Origin: Lunularia cruciata | Lineage: Eukaryota > Streptophyta > Marchantiopsida > Lunulariales > Lunulariaceae | Length of the DNA: 64,000 nt | Assembly: GCA_948567375.1 (NCBI GenBank) | Contig: OX419762.1 | Coordinates: 47,411,034 to 47,475,033 of the forward strand | Direction of reading: 5' to 3' | Shown here: positions 1 to 10,242 of the stretch, in pieces | How the letters are laid out: every line of letters starts with the position of its first letter | Position numbering within the stretch: the stretch's first letter is position 1 | Notes under the pieces: generated by a model | The model's input: the letters and a program-made list of their open reading frames with translations, nothing else | What the model was told of the DNA's origin: nothing | Databases searched by the model: none | Translations under genes and position numbers: made by a program

Positions 1-1588
1 TTGACTCATTCTGAGTAATGGAAATTTTTTTTCCTCCTTCTTTGAGTGTAGGCTGCACTTGGCCTCTTCTTCAATCTTGTAGCACTTAAAGTAGTGCACT
101 TCAACTTCCTCCCTTGATATCAATTTGGAAAAACAAGAGGTATTTCATGTGTAATCTTTTTCCAATGATAGGGTTTCTCCCAAATGTGGTGCTTCTTTCT
201 AGCATAATGCCACTAGCTTGGAGTTTGATTCTGCAAGATATTGGAAATACAAGTATGTTGTTGCCAATCTACACTAACTTGAGCACCATACAACCATGGT
301 CTTCCTTTTAGGAGTGGATAGCCTATTTTTTTCACTAGTTGAAGAACATTGCAATCTAAGGAGAATCTCACCCCCTCAATAACGGTCAAGACCTTAGACA
401 ACATTCCAAGGGGTATTCTTCATGTTTGATCAGCAAATCTTAAGATACAAGGAGTAGGTTGAAAAGCATTATATCCTAACTTATGAGCAATATAGGTTAT
501 CATCATATTCACCCAATATCTAGGATTGATAGGTACAGAATGGATCATACATCCCTTGATTTCCACTTGTACTTTTAGGGAGCCTAAGTCTTCAAGTTCT
601 ATCTTTTCAATGGCTGACACTTCATGTAGTTTTCCCTTTTGTACCTTTTGGAGTGCCAATGCTAGTTGATGCTTGTAGAGCTTGTTATCTTCCAACAACT
701 ACTTGAAAGTGAAATCTGTTTTGGCTAAATCTAAGTCTGATACAATGTCATACTAAGTAACACCTACCAACATACTTGCTTTTCTTTGCTTCTTGATCAC
801 ACTGTCAACTATGGTACCTTTTCAATTTGATTTGTTGGCCTTAGTTGGGAGTTGAAAAATCTTTTGCTAAAGAAGCATTGTCACTGGTGGCTGCTTATGC
901 TCTCTTGCTTTGGGTTTGGCCTTCTCTTGTAGGACATGAATCTCTTCTTGCAAAAGATGTTGCACTTCTTGGTGAATGTTGGCTGGAAATTCAGGCAATG
1001 TGCCATTGGTTACAGCACTTGGAGTGCTTCTCTCAAGGAAATCTGCACTCTAAATGGAAGTACCATCATTTGGAGCAAGATGCACTTCACTTTTTGTTTG
1101 TTGCCTTTCCTTCCTCCACTTGATATTTCTAGTAGTTTGAGTTCTTGCTTGGAGAGTTCCTGATTCTTACCTCTATATACCTTCCTTGGTTTAGGAGAGT
1201 CTGACAACTCTGATATCAATGTGATACTCATCTTCTTCTTCTTTGACCAAGTATGAACTTGGTTGACCTCCAAGTTGGGCTATCTTTCTTCATCAAAGAG
1301 TGTTAGATCCTCCTCTCTGGGCTCTTCCAAGGTTATGTAGTTAAAACTACACATTTGTAGTTAAAACTAGAATGTGTAGTTTCTACTTTAGGTGGAAGAG
1401 AGTAAGGTACATACTTCACTTGCTGCCCCTGAATAGGAACATGTGGACCTCGGATACCCTAGAGCCAAAAAATTTCTCACACAACAAGTTATAGGAGATT
1501 GATTTTCTAGGTTTCGGACAAGTAGATCCTCAATGACCAATACCTCTACAATTATAACAATCTCTAGGGGGTAGATTCTATCGTGCAT
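1..1588 (-). pseudogene. Gypsy gag/protease fragment (5' part of a truncated element)
   Basis: Read on the minus strand, 1518-1559 encodes a CCHC zinc knuckle (C-x2-C-x4-H-x4-C) with a stop codon just after the His. Lysine-rich linker sequence follows (about 1010-1273), then a retroviral-type aspartic-protease region (213-698) with the phrases LRFADQT, LLKGRPWLYGAQV and DW that surround the protease fold in plant gypsy polyproteins. The usual D-[ST]-G active site is not visible and the reading frame changes several times, so this copy is dead. The element runs off the left edge of the window, so its RT and integrase would lie outside. It is a different lineage from the methyltransferase element to its right, which appears to have joined it at about 1578. 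Clade not assigned. Confidence 0.7.
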
Positions 1589-1685
1589 ATATATATATTG
1601 CTACACAACATATATTGCTGTCAACATCATACACTATAGAAGCACAACTCACACATAAGTCATACATAGACTCTAAAGTGCCACA
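1578..1685 (-). repeat. Partial second copy of the methyltransferase-element LTR head
   Basis: This 108-bp stretch is about 90% identical to 2128-2233 and in the same orientation. Both start with ctatcgtgc and end with agtgccaca. It lies directly left of the longer LTR-like block. It may be a remnant of a second LTR insertion or a tandem LTR join; the boundary is not resolved. Confidence 0.6.
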
Positions 1686-2233
1686 ATAATCAGATTGCTT
1701 AACACTCTCAACTTAACTCAACTCAAATCAGTACTTGATTTGTCACTCTATAAACTGCCAATAACTAGGCACTGATTACAGTCAAGCCACACCCACTCAA
1801 GTATAGAGAATCTAGGTGATGCTTGCCGGCCTCTGTCCACCATAGCCAAGAACTCGAAGGCTCAACATCAGAGAAGTGAGCTCTCTAGAGCTCACTTTGA
1901 AACTATACCCCTTGGACTCAAGCTAGCTCTGAAACCCTAACGGTCCCACTGACAGCACACTCGATGGTGCAAAGTGACGGTGGACCCCACTGTGAAATCA
2001 GTACCCCAAACACAAAATTTGACCGTCAGAAAGTAGTCTTTGAGAAACTATTGAAATAACTCTAACTACTATCATTGGAACTCCAGTGTCCGAGCATCTA
2101 GATGCGGCACTACAAATGGCATGACAGCTATCGTGCGTATATACATCGCTACACAACATACATTGTTGTCAACATCATACACTATAGAAGCACAACTCAC
2201 ACATAAGTCATACATAGACTCTAAAGTGCCACA
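1686..2233 (-). repeat. Probable 3' LTR of the methyltransferase/PHD gypsy element
   Basis: On the minus strand the block begins TGTGGCAC directly after a purine-rich tract (aggggggcaat, 2234-2245), which is the expected polypurine tract plus LTR start. It lies just downstream of the last pol domain. No matching 5' LTR copy is evident near 9.8-10.24 kb, so the length and inner boundary are inferred. The head of the block (2128-2233) is repeated at 1578-1685. Confidence 0.5.
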
Positions 2234-2402
2234 ATTGCCCCCCTAGCTAGAGGTTAGGTCCCTCTAACTCTAGATAGCCATCTACTCTAAGTATATAGTA
2301 TACCCTCTAATGGGCAAAGATCAGGAGGCCGGGTGCTATAGAGCCTCATCGTTAGTCGCCTGTTTGCAAGCTATACCATATAAAGAATGAACTAGCTATA
2401 GG

Positions 2403-2702
2403 TCAAGTACATCTAGGACATAACCACTGTCCCTGAGGAACCACCATGAGGGGAGGAGTCATACATGCCATATGCCATCCTCTCAAACAGCTATCACACA
2501 CTAACATAGTAGCAGCTCCACCAAAAGAGTCACATAACATACACCTCAAGCCTACACATACAATTGCTAAGCTTGGGTCCATAGTACCATCAATGTTTGG
2601 AAGGTGGCATGGCGCACAATTGCGCACATGATCCTTCCAAACAACACCATCACGTCCTTCTAACACAAGGACTCCAGATGGCAAAACCTTGCGCACTCTC
2701 AA
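2403..2702 (-). pseudogene. Integrase C-terminus with PHD finger
   Basis: This uninterrupted 99-codon reading frame is the C-terminal end of the polyprotein. The first 35 residues (LEGRDGVVWKDHVRNCAPC) match the basic tail that follows the SH3-like part of gypsy integrases. Residues 54-98 form a canonical C4HC3 PHD finger: C54-x2-C57-x11-C69-x2-C72-x4-H77-x2-C80-x14-C95-x2-C98, with the family hallmarks CDSC, GWHMAC, PPL and QWLCPRC. PHD fingers bind histone H3 tails, so the likely role (inferred) is steering integration or recognising chromatin, as the chromodomain does in chromoviruses. All eight zinc ligands are intact although the upstream pol is broken. The start shown is only the first Met; the frame originally continued from integrase. 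Confidence 0.9.
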
Positions 2703-2749
2703 GATAGTGTGGCCTATAGAAACTCAAGTGCCGTCGGTGCTGTCTGTTG

Positions 2750-3976
2750 TAGATATACATAGTCACCTGGATGAAATTGAAGGATTGAGGGTCTATAACC
2801 TCCTCCTCAAATGGTAGCATAGCGTAAAGTATCTCTATGCTGAGAAATTGTCAAGTTCTCAAAGGCCATTGGCATCACTCTCTGAAAGATCTCTGCCCGC
2901 TGAGAACATGCGCTCATCCATACATCGGAGTCATCCAAGTCCAAAAGTACAATAGCATCTCGACAAATGGCTGCAGGTAAATCTGGATCTCGTCCATAGA
3001 GTAGAAAGTATGGAGAGAAGGATGCTAAGGAGGCTTGCCGGCTAAACCGATAGCCCATAGCCAACCAAGGTAATTGGAGATCCCAATCTCCCAAGTGGCC
3101 TCTCTACAAACCATACTTTTGCAATCCTCTCTTCACCGTCTAAACCACTCCCTCTGCTAAGCCATCTACGTCAGGGTGATCTCGGGATGTAGTACGATGA
3201 TCAATCAAAGCCTTGTCACACAAGACCTGAAACTCTCCCAAGAACTTTGTACCTTGATCAGTCAAAACCTCAGTTGGTGCACCAAAATGACTAAGAACTC
3301 AATCCAGGAACGAGTAAGCTGTCCCTTCACTAGACTTGTCAGGAAGTGCCACCAACTCAATCCACTTGGAGAAGTGCTCCACCATCACCAAAACGTACCG
3401 ATGATGTCTCACAGTTAGTGGTAAAAGTCCGGCAAAGTCCAAACTCCAACAGTAACCCAATCCCATGATAAGTAATGGGTGTAACTTTGGCATAGGAGCA
3501 TTGAATGATGCTCTAACTCGGTCACAAACCACACATCTGGCAACAAATTGCTGTACCTCGGTCTGCATATTGTGCCACCAATAATGACTCTGGAGTAAGC
3601 AGTATGTACACTTTATTCCAAAATGTCCTAGCTCCTCATGAGCATGACGGACCAACTGTGGTCTCTAAGATGGAAGTGGTACTACTCGCACTCTACCATC
3701 CTCCCATACACGCAAAAGGTGTCTACCCTCCAATCTGAACCGTTTGGCTCGCTGAAAAACATGGTCTCTCTCCTTGGCCCCAACTGTGCCACCCACAACA
3801 TCAGTGTGAAGATAGTCCATCACTAAGACATCATCATGAATGTCTCGCTGAACTGTACCAATATCTCCACTTGCTAGATCTATGACCTCAATAACTCCTC
3901 CTATATGCGCTGAGAGAAATACCACCAAAGCCTCTGCAAATATACACAGAAAGGCTGATGCATGCCAACCTGGCAC
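2750..3976 (-). pseudogene. Integrase (methyltransferase gypsy element)
   Basis: The product would insert the cDNA into the genome. The minus-strand order is an N-terminal region (3976-3665), an HHCC zinc module (H-x3-H in HEELGH, then CVVC) at about 3640-3530, and the DDE core. The catalytic residues are visible: Asp in SLDFAG (about 3440), Asp in LTDQG (about 3265) and Glu in GLAEG (about 3155). A late block, FSPYFLLYGRDPDLP, and an SH3-like FHPGDYVYL (about 2775) precede the PHD exon-like tail. In-frame stops separate 3665-3976, 3299-3655 and 2807-3094. It is non-functional in this copy but unusually complete in its catalytic residues. Confidence 0.85.
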
Positions 3977-4021
3977 TATCTCCTCATCTGTCTCATCATG
4001 CCAATGTGCTCCGGTCTGATC

Positions 4022-4447
4022 CTATTGGCTAGGACATGGGTTTCTACTCAACCCATCTGCATCACGGTTCACCACTCCAGGTCCGTGAACAACCGTGAAA
4101 TCATACTCCTGTAAAATCAGAGCCCATCGTGCAAGCTTCCCTGAAAGCTTGTCAAACTCCATCAACCACTTCAGTGGCTGATGATCAGTGATGAGAGTGA
4201 AGAAATTATCAAATAGGTAACATCGGAAATGTGCAACTGCCCAAACTGCTGCCAAGCACTCTCTCTCATATGAACTATACTTTGCCTCCGCTGAATTGTT
4301 GGAGCAACTAGCATAGGCCACCAAAAACTCCTTCCCCTCATCATCATGTTGGGTGAGCACCGCTCCAAGCCCCAACATACTCCAATCAGTGTGAACCTGA
4401 AATGGTCGTCCCCTGATTGGTCTCCTCAAAATAGGAGCAGATGTCAA
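4022..4447 (-). pseudogene. RNase H domain (methyltransferase gypsy element)
   Basis: A 141-codon open frame contains the gypsy RNase H sequence: VHTDWSMLGLGAVL with the first catalytic Asp, then SYERECLAAVWAV, then LITDHQPLKWL with TDH, then LARWALILQEYDF and NRDADGLSR at the end. It removes the RNA template strand during reverse transcription. It follows RT at 4470 and precedes integrase at 3976, as in Ty3/gypsy. This is the best-preserved enzymatic segment of the element. Confidence 0.88.
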
Positions 4448-4459
4448 CCTCTCCTTGAG

Positions 4460-5400
4460 CTATACAAAAGCTCTCTCCTGCTCATCTCCCCAACACCACT
4501 CATGTGTAAGCTTGGTCAGCTTCATCAAGGCCTTGGCAATGGCACTAAATCCTCTAACATAGCGGCAATAGAAGTTTGCCAACCCAAGGAATGCTCGCAC
4601 TCCGCTCACATCCGTAGGCCAAGGAATATGTGCAATAGCTTCCACCTTGGTCTGCTAAACACCAAGTCCTCCGGGGTAGATAGTGTGACCCAAATACTCA
4701 ACCTGCTCGTGGAAGAACCTACACTTCCCAGGATGTAGTTTGAGTCCATGAGATCTCAACCTCTCAAAGACCTCCAAAAACTGTCTCTCATGCTCCTCCA
4801 CAGTAGTGATATAAACCAAAATGTCATCAATATAGCACCGAGCAAAATCCAATCGAGCTAGGATCCTATCCATGACCCTTTGGAACTCAGCAAGAGCGTT
4901 CTTTAACCCATGGTAAGAAACTCCACTGATATTACACATCCTTACTGTGAGGATCAATAGCCCAAAATGCTGTCTTGGACTTATCCTCCTGCTTGATCAG
5001 CAACTAATGATATCCCACTCGAAGATCCAAAGTACTGAAGACCTTTGCATGCTCAATCGCATAAAAAATCTCCTCTGGTGTAGGCATGGCATATCAATCA
5101 GCCCTGGTCTATCAGTTGATAGGACGATAATCTCCACACATCCGCTAATCTGTATAGTTGCCATGCATATCCTTCTTGGCTGGCATCACTCTCGCTGATG
5201 CATACTCTCCATGTGAAATCTCCACCAAACCAGCCTCAAAAAGGTCTCTACTCCGGCTCTAAATCAATGTCCTCTCCATATCACTATATTGATAAGGACG
5301 TCAGAAAATTGGTGTGTTGCTAGTTAGCTCAATTTGTATACCAGGTCCCTTCAGAGCACCCAAATCCTTCATATTGAAGGCAAAACAACTTGTGTGACTC
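4460..5400 (-). pseudogene. Reverse transcriptase (methyltransferase gypsy element)
   Basis: Minus-strand RT spread over two frames. The N-terminal part (about 5400-5120) has MKDLGALKGP, EAGLVEISHGEYASA and RMCGDYRPIN. The core includes FSTLDLRVGYH (about 5040), EFQRVMDRILARL (about 4875) and the catalytic YIDD (about 4825-4840). LHPGKCRFF, VEYLGH and the connection block VRAFLGLANFYCRYV follow. At least four stops and two frameshifts are present. The YIDD box and FQRVMD spacing are typical gypsy, but the sequence does not match the standard plant clades I can recall, so I leave the clade open. Confidence 0.85.
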
Positions 5401-5437
5401 CTCAAGAACCTCCAAACCCTCCATCTTTCCTCTCCAG

Positions 5438-5858
5438 TCAGCTTGGGTCCAAGATCTGGCTCCCAAGTATCCTCTGAAACTGTAGTAGGAGTGGAAGACG
5501 TACGAACTGAATGCTACATTGGGCCCTTGAGAGCAATAGTGTCATGCTCTCGACCACTAGAGGTCCCAACCCCTGTGTGAAAAACTCCCTCCACTTTGGC
5601 TGCAAGCTCCACACATCCTCTAGCTGCATCCCAAGTGGACCTAGGGTGTAATCCAAGTAGCCCACGCTCACCTAGATGGACTCCAAGTAGACCATTCTCC
5701 CTAGTAGCTATTGGATGTGTCCCAAGAATACCATGTCCACTCGGTCCATCGCCCCCAACATGCGCCTGAATTGTCTCGATAGGCACAGGGCTCACAAGTG
5801 TCCAAGTGGTGATGCCTATCAAGCGCATCCTATGCTGCTCTGCCAAGCCAAGGATCAC
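5438..5858 (-). pseudogene. Linker between methyltransferase and RT
   Basis: This 114-codon frame directly continues the methyltransferase C-terminus and leads into RT. It contains a short internal repetition (GLLGVHLGERGLLGLHP) and no recognised domain. It is probably spacer polyprotein, possibly a proteolytic processing region. No catalytic motif is seen. Confidence 0.5.
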
Positions 5859-6830
5859 AATCCAGGTTTAATAGTTCAGGTCCATAGCCTGACCTAACAC
5901 CTGATGCCTGGATGCCTCTAACACTACTGGAACAATGGTGATACCGGTGCAAAAACCCATCGCCTGCTCTCTCTCATCAACATTGGGCTCCACCAACTAC
6001 TGTAACTGTGAGTCCCAAACAAGTCCAAGTTCTCCCTCACAAAAAGCATGAGAGCCTGGGAAACTCATGAGTGTAGGAAGTGCAGCTCTTGGTTGTCCAA
6101 CTAGGTTCACCACTGCCATAGGTGACCTATCAGCCACTACCACTATCTAAGACTGATGCCCAACATCCAAGATATCATCAACAAGGATGTCGTCAAGTTG
6201 CTGAATCCCATCATAAGCGCGTTGTAGAACCTCTCTTGATAAGAGGTTCATCCACCAAAGACAAAGACAATGAGCCCGTGATCCCACTCTGGCTACATCT
6301 AACAATACAGTGGGCCCCATCCAAGAATGGACTTGATGTGTACTCGCCACCACTCAGGTGCAAGAATCACCCATCAAAGGAACGTTCTCCAAAAGGTAAG
6401 CTGGAGAAACGGACTGATGAACATGGAGATGTCGTACTATCCGTAACATCTCCCAAAACACACCACAAGGATCCTGAAGACCCAAACCGTGGCCTGCACA
6501 TGTATGTCCCTAACATGGCCATCCAGAAATCACCAAGTGAATAGGCCCATGTCTCTCTAGGTCATGCGCCCCAGTAAGGAAATGTCTCATGGTAGGGCCT
6601 TCTGGTAACCTCTGACTGCTGACATCGGTAATAACTTTGGATACCAATAGGCCAAGTGTGCCACATGATGTAGAGAGACTCACCTAGCAGTCTCATCTCT
6701 CTCTACATACAAGTACCTCTGTACTCGTATACCCGCTTGTAACACCGCAACTAGTCCGGTGTTGATCCCACCAAACAACTCCAATAGGCATATCCCCTCT
6801 ACTGGATACTACCAAGCAATGAGTGTGGTA
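5820..6830 (-). pseudogene. C5 cytosine DNA methyltransferase domain (DNMT3-like) within gypsy pol
   Basis: This domain would transfer a methyl group from SAM to cytosine. The conserved motifs of the family appear in order on the minus strand. Motif I is LELFGGINTGL (about 6750-6785), followed by GIRVQRYLYVERDE. Motif IV is VISGWPC with the catalytic Cys at 6513-6515; the next codon is TAG where the family has Gln or Asn. AGHGLGLQDP follows. Motif VI is LLENVP (about 6381-6395). Motif VIII is GSRAH...LWWMNL (about 6245-6285). The target-recognition side includes LPTLMSFPGSHAF. Motifs IX-X are DERE-AMGF-TGIT and SRHQVLGQAMDLN (about 5875-5970). One frameshift lies near 6560 and several TGA/TAG stops are present, so this copy is inactive. 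The motif I and VIII wording is closest to DNMT3/DRM-type enzymes. Host-gene insertion is unlikely because it lies in frame order between protease and RT. Confidence 0.9.
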
Positions 6831-6853
6831 TCCAGAGGTGTCAAAGCAATCGC

Positions 6854-7324
6854 CTATGGAGACTCATCCTCACACTCATCTCCTGATGGTACGAAGGCTC
6901 CACTCCAAGCCTGCTGCACCAACTGATCTGCATGCTGTTGCAATGCCTCCTCTGAACTCCACAATGGAACATCCAAGGTGGATGGAACAATCCCACTCGT
7001 ACTCCAAAGCCGAGTGATCTCCTCCGGTACTAGAGTATCCTCTGCATGGGCGTTCCCCTCCAACAAGTCACCAGGCCACGTAATTGCACCACTGAAAGCT
7101 AAAATTGATGCTGCCATGGTCCCGGACTGTAGTGAGCCAAGACTGCCACTACTGAAGCGTACTGGTAGGCGACATACCCGTCCCTCACCAGACTGCCAAC
7201 CAGGTCTATAAGAGGCTGTCTCCTCCCAATAGTCAATGCTGAAACCCATGGGGTATAACACTGCTCCCCGAACTAGCACATCATATGACTCAGCTATCGT
7301 TGCAATAGCATGAGCTCTCACCAC
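6854..7324 (-). pseudogene. Protease-methyltransferase linker region
   Basis: A 156-codon open frame follows the protease and leads, after one TAG at about 6850, straight into the methyltransferase. It contains YDVLVRGAVLYPMGFSIDYW and YRPGWQSGEGR, a retropepsin-like C-terminal tail, then an acidic, Glu/Ser-rich stretch. No known domain beyond that is recognised. It may be the end of the protease plus an N-terminal extension of the methyltransferase. Confidence 0.55.
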
Positions 7325-7331
7325 CGAGCTA

Positions 7332-7999
7332 TCAGTCGGATGACCAGGCTGAACCTCGACAACAAGCTCTCCACGTGTGATGTACTATGTCGAACCACCA
7401 CCTAGAGATGTCTGGATCTGAAATGGACACCTCTCCACATCGGTCTTCTGTAACTCCAGACCGACAACTACAGCCTTCCCCAACATAAGGGGCTGCGCAC
7501 CAGAGTCTAACAAGACTCTCTGTGGTGTATAGACCTTCCCTGAAGGTCCCACCAAACAAAAAATCCCCCTCTGGTTATCCAATAGGACAACACCAGGTGT
7601 AAACCACGCTCTCTCAAAGGCCGGTCTAGCTGGCAACTCCTCTAGTCTAGCCGCTGCTGCCTGCCATAAACCACTGGTCGTTGAACAGATCCCATGCTCC
7701 TCAACCAAGTTAGCTCCATTGCCAACCACTTCTGCTCTAGTAGTATGAACTGCATCATCCCTACTCTCACACAACGTGGCAGCCAACCGGAATACTGGGG
7801 CTGGGTCAACTCCCAATGTAAACATATCACTGGCCAAAAACAAAGGACGCCGCATAATCAGCTGAGCCGCCCCCAACATCATGCTAGACTCAATCTGTGT
7901 AGTAGCAGGTGGCTGACTTGTAGGTAGTCCATCATGTACTCCATCACCACCTACCACACCTGCACTAGGACGTCTAGGAACCATGGATGTTGTCTGCAA
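7332..7999 (-). pseudogene. Aspartic protease (methyltransferase gypsy element)
   Basis: The 204-codon minus-strand frame 7385-7999 contains RVLLDSGAQPLMLGKA, the D-S-G active-site loop of a retropepsin, preceded by VLLDNQRGIFCLVGPSGKVY. The first 120 residues are low-complexity and Met/Thr/Ala-rich, probably the gag-protease junction. It would cleave the polyprotein. Two overlapping frames at its 3' end indicate a frameshift near 7385. Confidence 0.75.
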
Positions 8000-8039
8000 T
8001 GCCTCAGATAACGTGAAAGACTAGGGAAGTCTGACTTGT

Positions 8040-9599
8040 CTCCCAACCTCTCCTCTCTATGGGTCCAACTCCACTGATGCTCCTCTAGGCTTTGGAGCAC
8101 GTACTGCACTCCTAGTCATTGCTGCAGATGCATCCACCTGTGCTGCTCCGCACATGAAGTCCAAAGCATCTCTATCACCAACATATGAGGTGGAAGCCTC
8201 AGCACCCAAATCTGATCTCCTCTGAGCAATGGCCATACTAGCCAATCTTTGCTCCAACTGCTCAATCCAAGTAGCCATAGTTGTGTCAGAAGTAAGGGCA
8301 GGTACTGCACCCCTACTAGGTGTAGATCCTCTACCACCACCTCTACCACCTCATCCTCCATGAACTAGAGCTCCTCTACTACCTGCCATAGCAGCCCTAC
8401 CACTCTATAACTCCGGGTGTAGGTCAAAACACCGGTCACTAGTGTGACCAAATCTGTGGCAATGCTCACACTGCCTCTGTGCTGGCTGTGATGCACCCAA
8501 GGTATCAGGTCCATTGCCTTGAGTACACTCTCTCCGATGGTGAGGTCCACCACAAGTCCAACAAGCAACACCACCACTCATTGGCTACTGCTGACTCAAA
8601 AATGAGGGTAAGGGTCTAACTCCACTTGGTCCTCCACTCGCTCCATAGGATCTGGGCTGTCCACCATGTCCTCAAAAACCAACTGGGCGTGGTGCACTCT
8701 ACTGCACTCTAGAAGAAGTCACATGGATGAGGTCTCCTTACCAAATCCAGATGTCACCACTCTCTCCTCCACCATGTTGAGCTCAATATGCTCAACCAAA
8801 CCAAAGACTACTGCCAAAGTGGGCGAAGTAGCCTACAACAACATAGCATCACGAACTCTACGTCGCAACTCCTTGTCCAGTATCCCATACCAAAACTGGA
8901 CTGCTTGGGCCTCAGTAACTCCCTTAGTGAAACTGATCAGCCGCTTCATGCGAGTGTACAAGCATACACTCACGTCGGCTCTCTCCAACCTTTTGCAGAA
9001 ACTCCTGCAAGCTCTTCAGCTTGTCAGTTCGCACTCTGTGGGTAGTTTTGCCTCAAACATAGGAAGAACTCTACCATGGGGTTAAACCCCGGTACCACAC
9101 CACCTCGTGCAGTGGTACCTCTACTCGTAGTAGCACTATCTCCAGCTAGTGCACCTCCACTAGCTCCACCCACACTACTCGAGCTAGAACTCGTAGGTAT
9201 AGCCAATCTACTCTTGGCCACCGAGCCTGAAGTGATGGAGACATAGTATGGAGACCAATACTATCTCTATAACTCAATCTCCTCCAAATGAGCTCTCCTG
9301 AACTCATGGTAGTCATCCATCGATGGACCCTCCAAGTGCTAAAACAACCCCTTCCATGCCATGAAGGGTGTGAACAAAGTCGGGTTCCGCATCTGCTGCA
9401 GATCACACCAACTATCAAACTCCTGGATGAAGTCATCCAACTCAATGGTACCCACTATACCAGAGTAATGCCTAGGGCCTTTGGAGGCCCCATAAATCTC
9501 ATCCATGTCCCACAACAATGGTGCGGACACACCAAGTGCACTCTCAACTGAATCAGCTCTTGTGTTGAACTCCAACTCAGAGTCAATCTCCTCCCTCAT
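8040..9599 (-). pseudogene. Gag with two zinc knuckles (methyltransferase gypsy element)
   Basis: The minus-strand polyprotein starts near 9599 with an acidic segment. It continues through FDSWCDLQQMRNPTLF and a Ser-rich linker (about 9130-9200), then a capsid-like segment (FTKGVTEAQAVQFWY, about 8900). Two CCHC-type knuckles follow: CWTCGGPHHRREC (about 8530-8570) and CEHCHRFGHTSDRC (about 8430-8475). Gag packages the genomic RNA. At least five stops and frameshifts break it. The presence of two knuckles instead of one is a feature of this family. Confidence 0.75.
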
Positions 9600-10242
9600 T
9601 GGGACCTAAGATACAGGCTGATACCGAGCACCACTCCAAGTAAACCTATTGCATACTGCAGGGCTAACTCCTCTGGAATCTCCAAAGAACTCCGTTGTGA
9701 CAAAGTAACCACAACAACAAACCCAAACCACCAACTGCAACCGCAAGTACCCCACCAAGTGCCAACACCACCAAGCACCACCCACTAATGTAACTCTAAC
9801 CAAGATAACTACACTAGGGGAAAGCGCAACCTGTAACCTGCCATCATAACACGCACTCTCACAGTCTGCAGGTCATCACTTCCTGCTTCACCGGAGAGAA
9901 ACAAAGGTAGTCTAACTGGTCATCACTCCAGCATCATTAGTGAGAGCACACTAGAGCACCAACGCTCAAAAGTCAGGGCACCTCACACAAACGTGATGCA
10001 CAAACAGGAAGTAGAGAATGGAGGGGGTCCAATCACAAGAAATCTAAACAAAAACCCTCCATCTCATAACACAACACGGGACTGACTATGCCACCATTTG
10101 GAATTTGACATAAGAGAAGTTGGTATCTAAATCCTAAGCTACCAAGATCACCAAGAATGGGATCAAACTGCCTCTCCTAGCCAAAGCTACATGTGTATAG
10201 ATAACAGTGGCACAGTCACTATGACAACAAGTGAGGGTGGAT
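9600..10242 (-). other. 5' leader of the methyltransferase element; no gene seen
   Basis: This is untranslated leader and possibly 5' LTR sequence of the minus-strand element. A weak primer-binding-site candidate lies at about 10085-10100, reading TGGTGGCATAG on the minus strand. No LTR copy matching 1686-2233 is obvious, so the 5' LTR is deleted, highly diverged, or beyond the family A insertion at 10243. Confidence 0.4.

Larger units (their letters stand above)
1686..10242 (-). mobile_element. Gypsy retrotransposon carrying a DNA methyltransferase and a PHD finger
   Basis: Reading the minus strand from 9599 down to 2403, the domains run gag with two CCHC knuckles, aspartic protease, a linker, a cytosine-5 DNA methyltransferase, reverse transcriptase, RNase H, integrase and a PHD finger. 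RT-RH-INT order makes it Ty3/gypsy. The integrase ends in a PHD finger where chromoviruses have a chromodomain. Stops and frameshifts are scattered through it, but all catalytic blocks can be located. The 5' end is cut by the family A LTR at 10243. A separate gag fragment of the same family sits at 16642-16765, beyond the family A element, so the family is multicopy. Confidence 0.85.

Noticed and set aside
845-1163. Plus-strand frames of 75-92 codons
   Set aside because: They are shadows of the minus-strand gag/protease linker; no motif in the plus reading.
6122-6544. 140-codon plus-strand frame
   Set aside because: Lies opposite the methyltransferase motifs, which are clear on the minus strand; the plus translation is Pro/His-rich without any domain.
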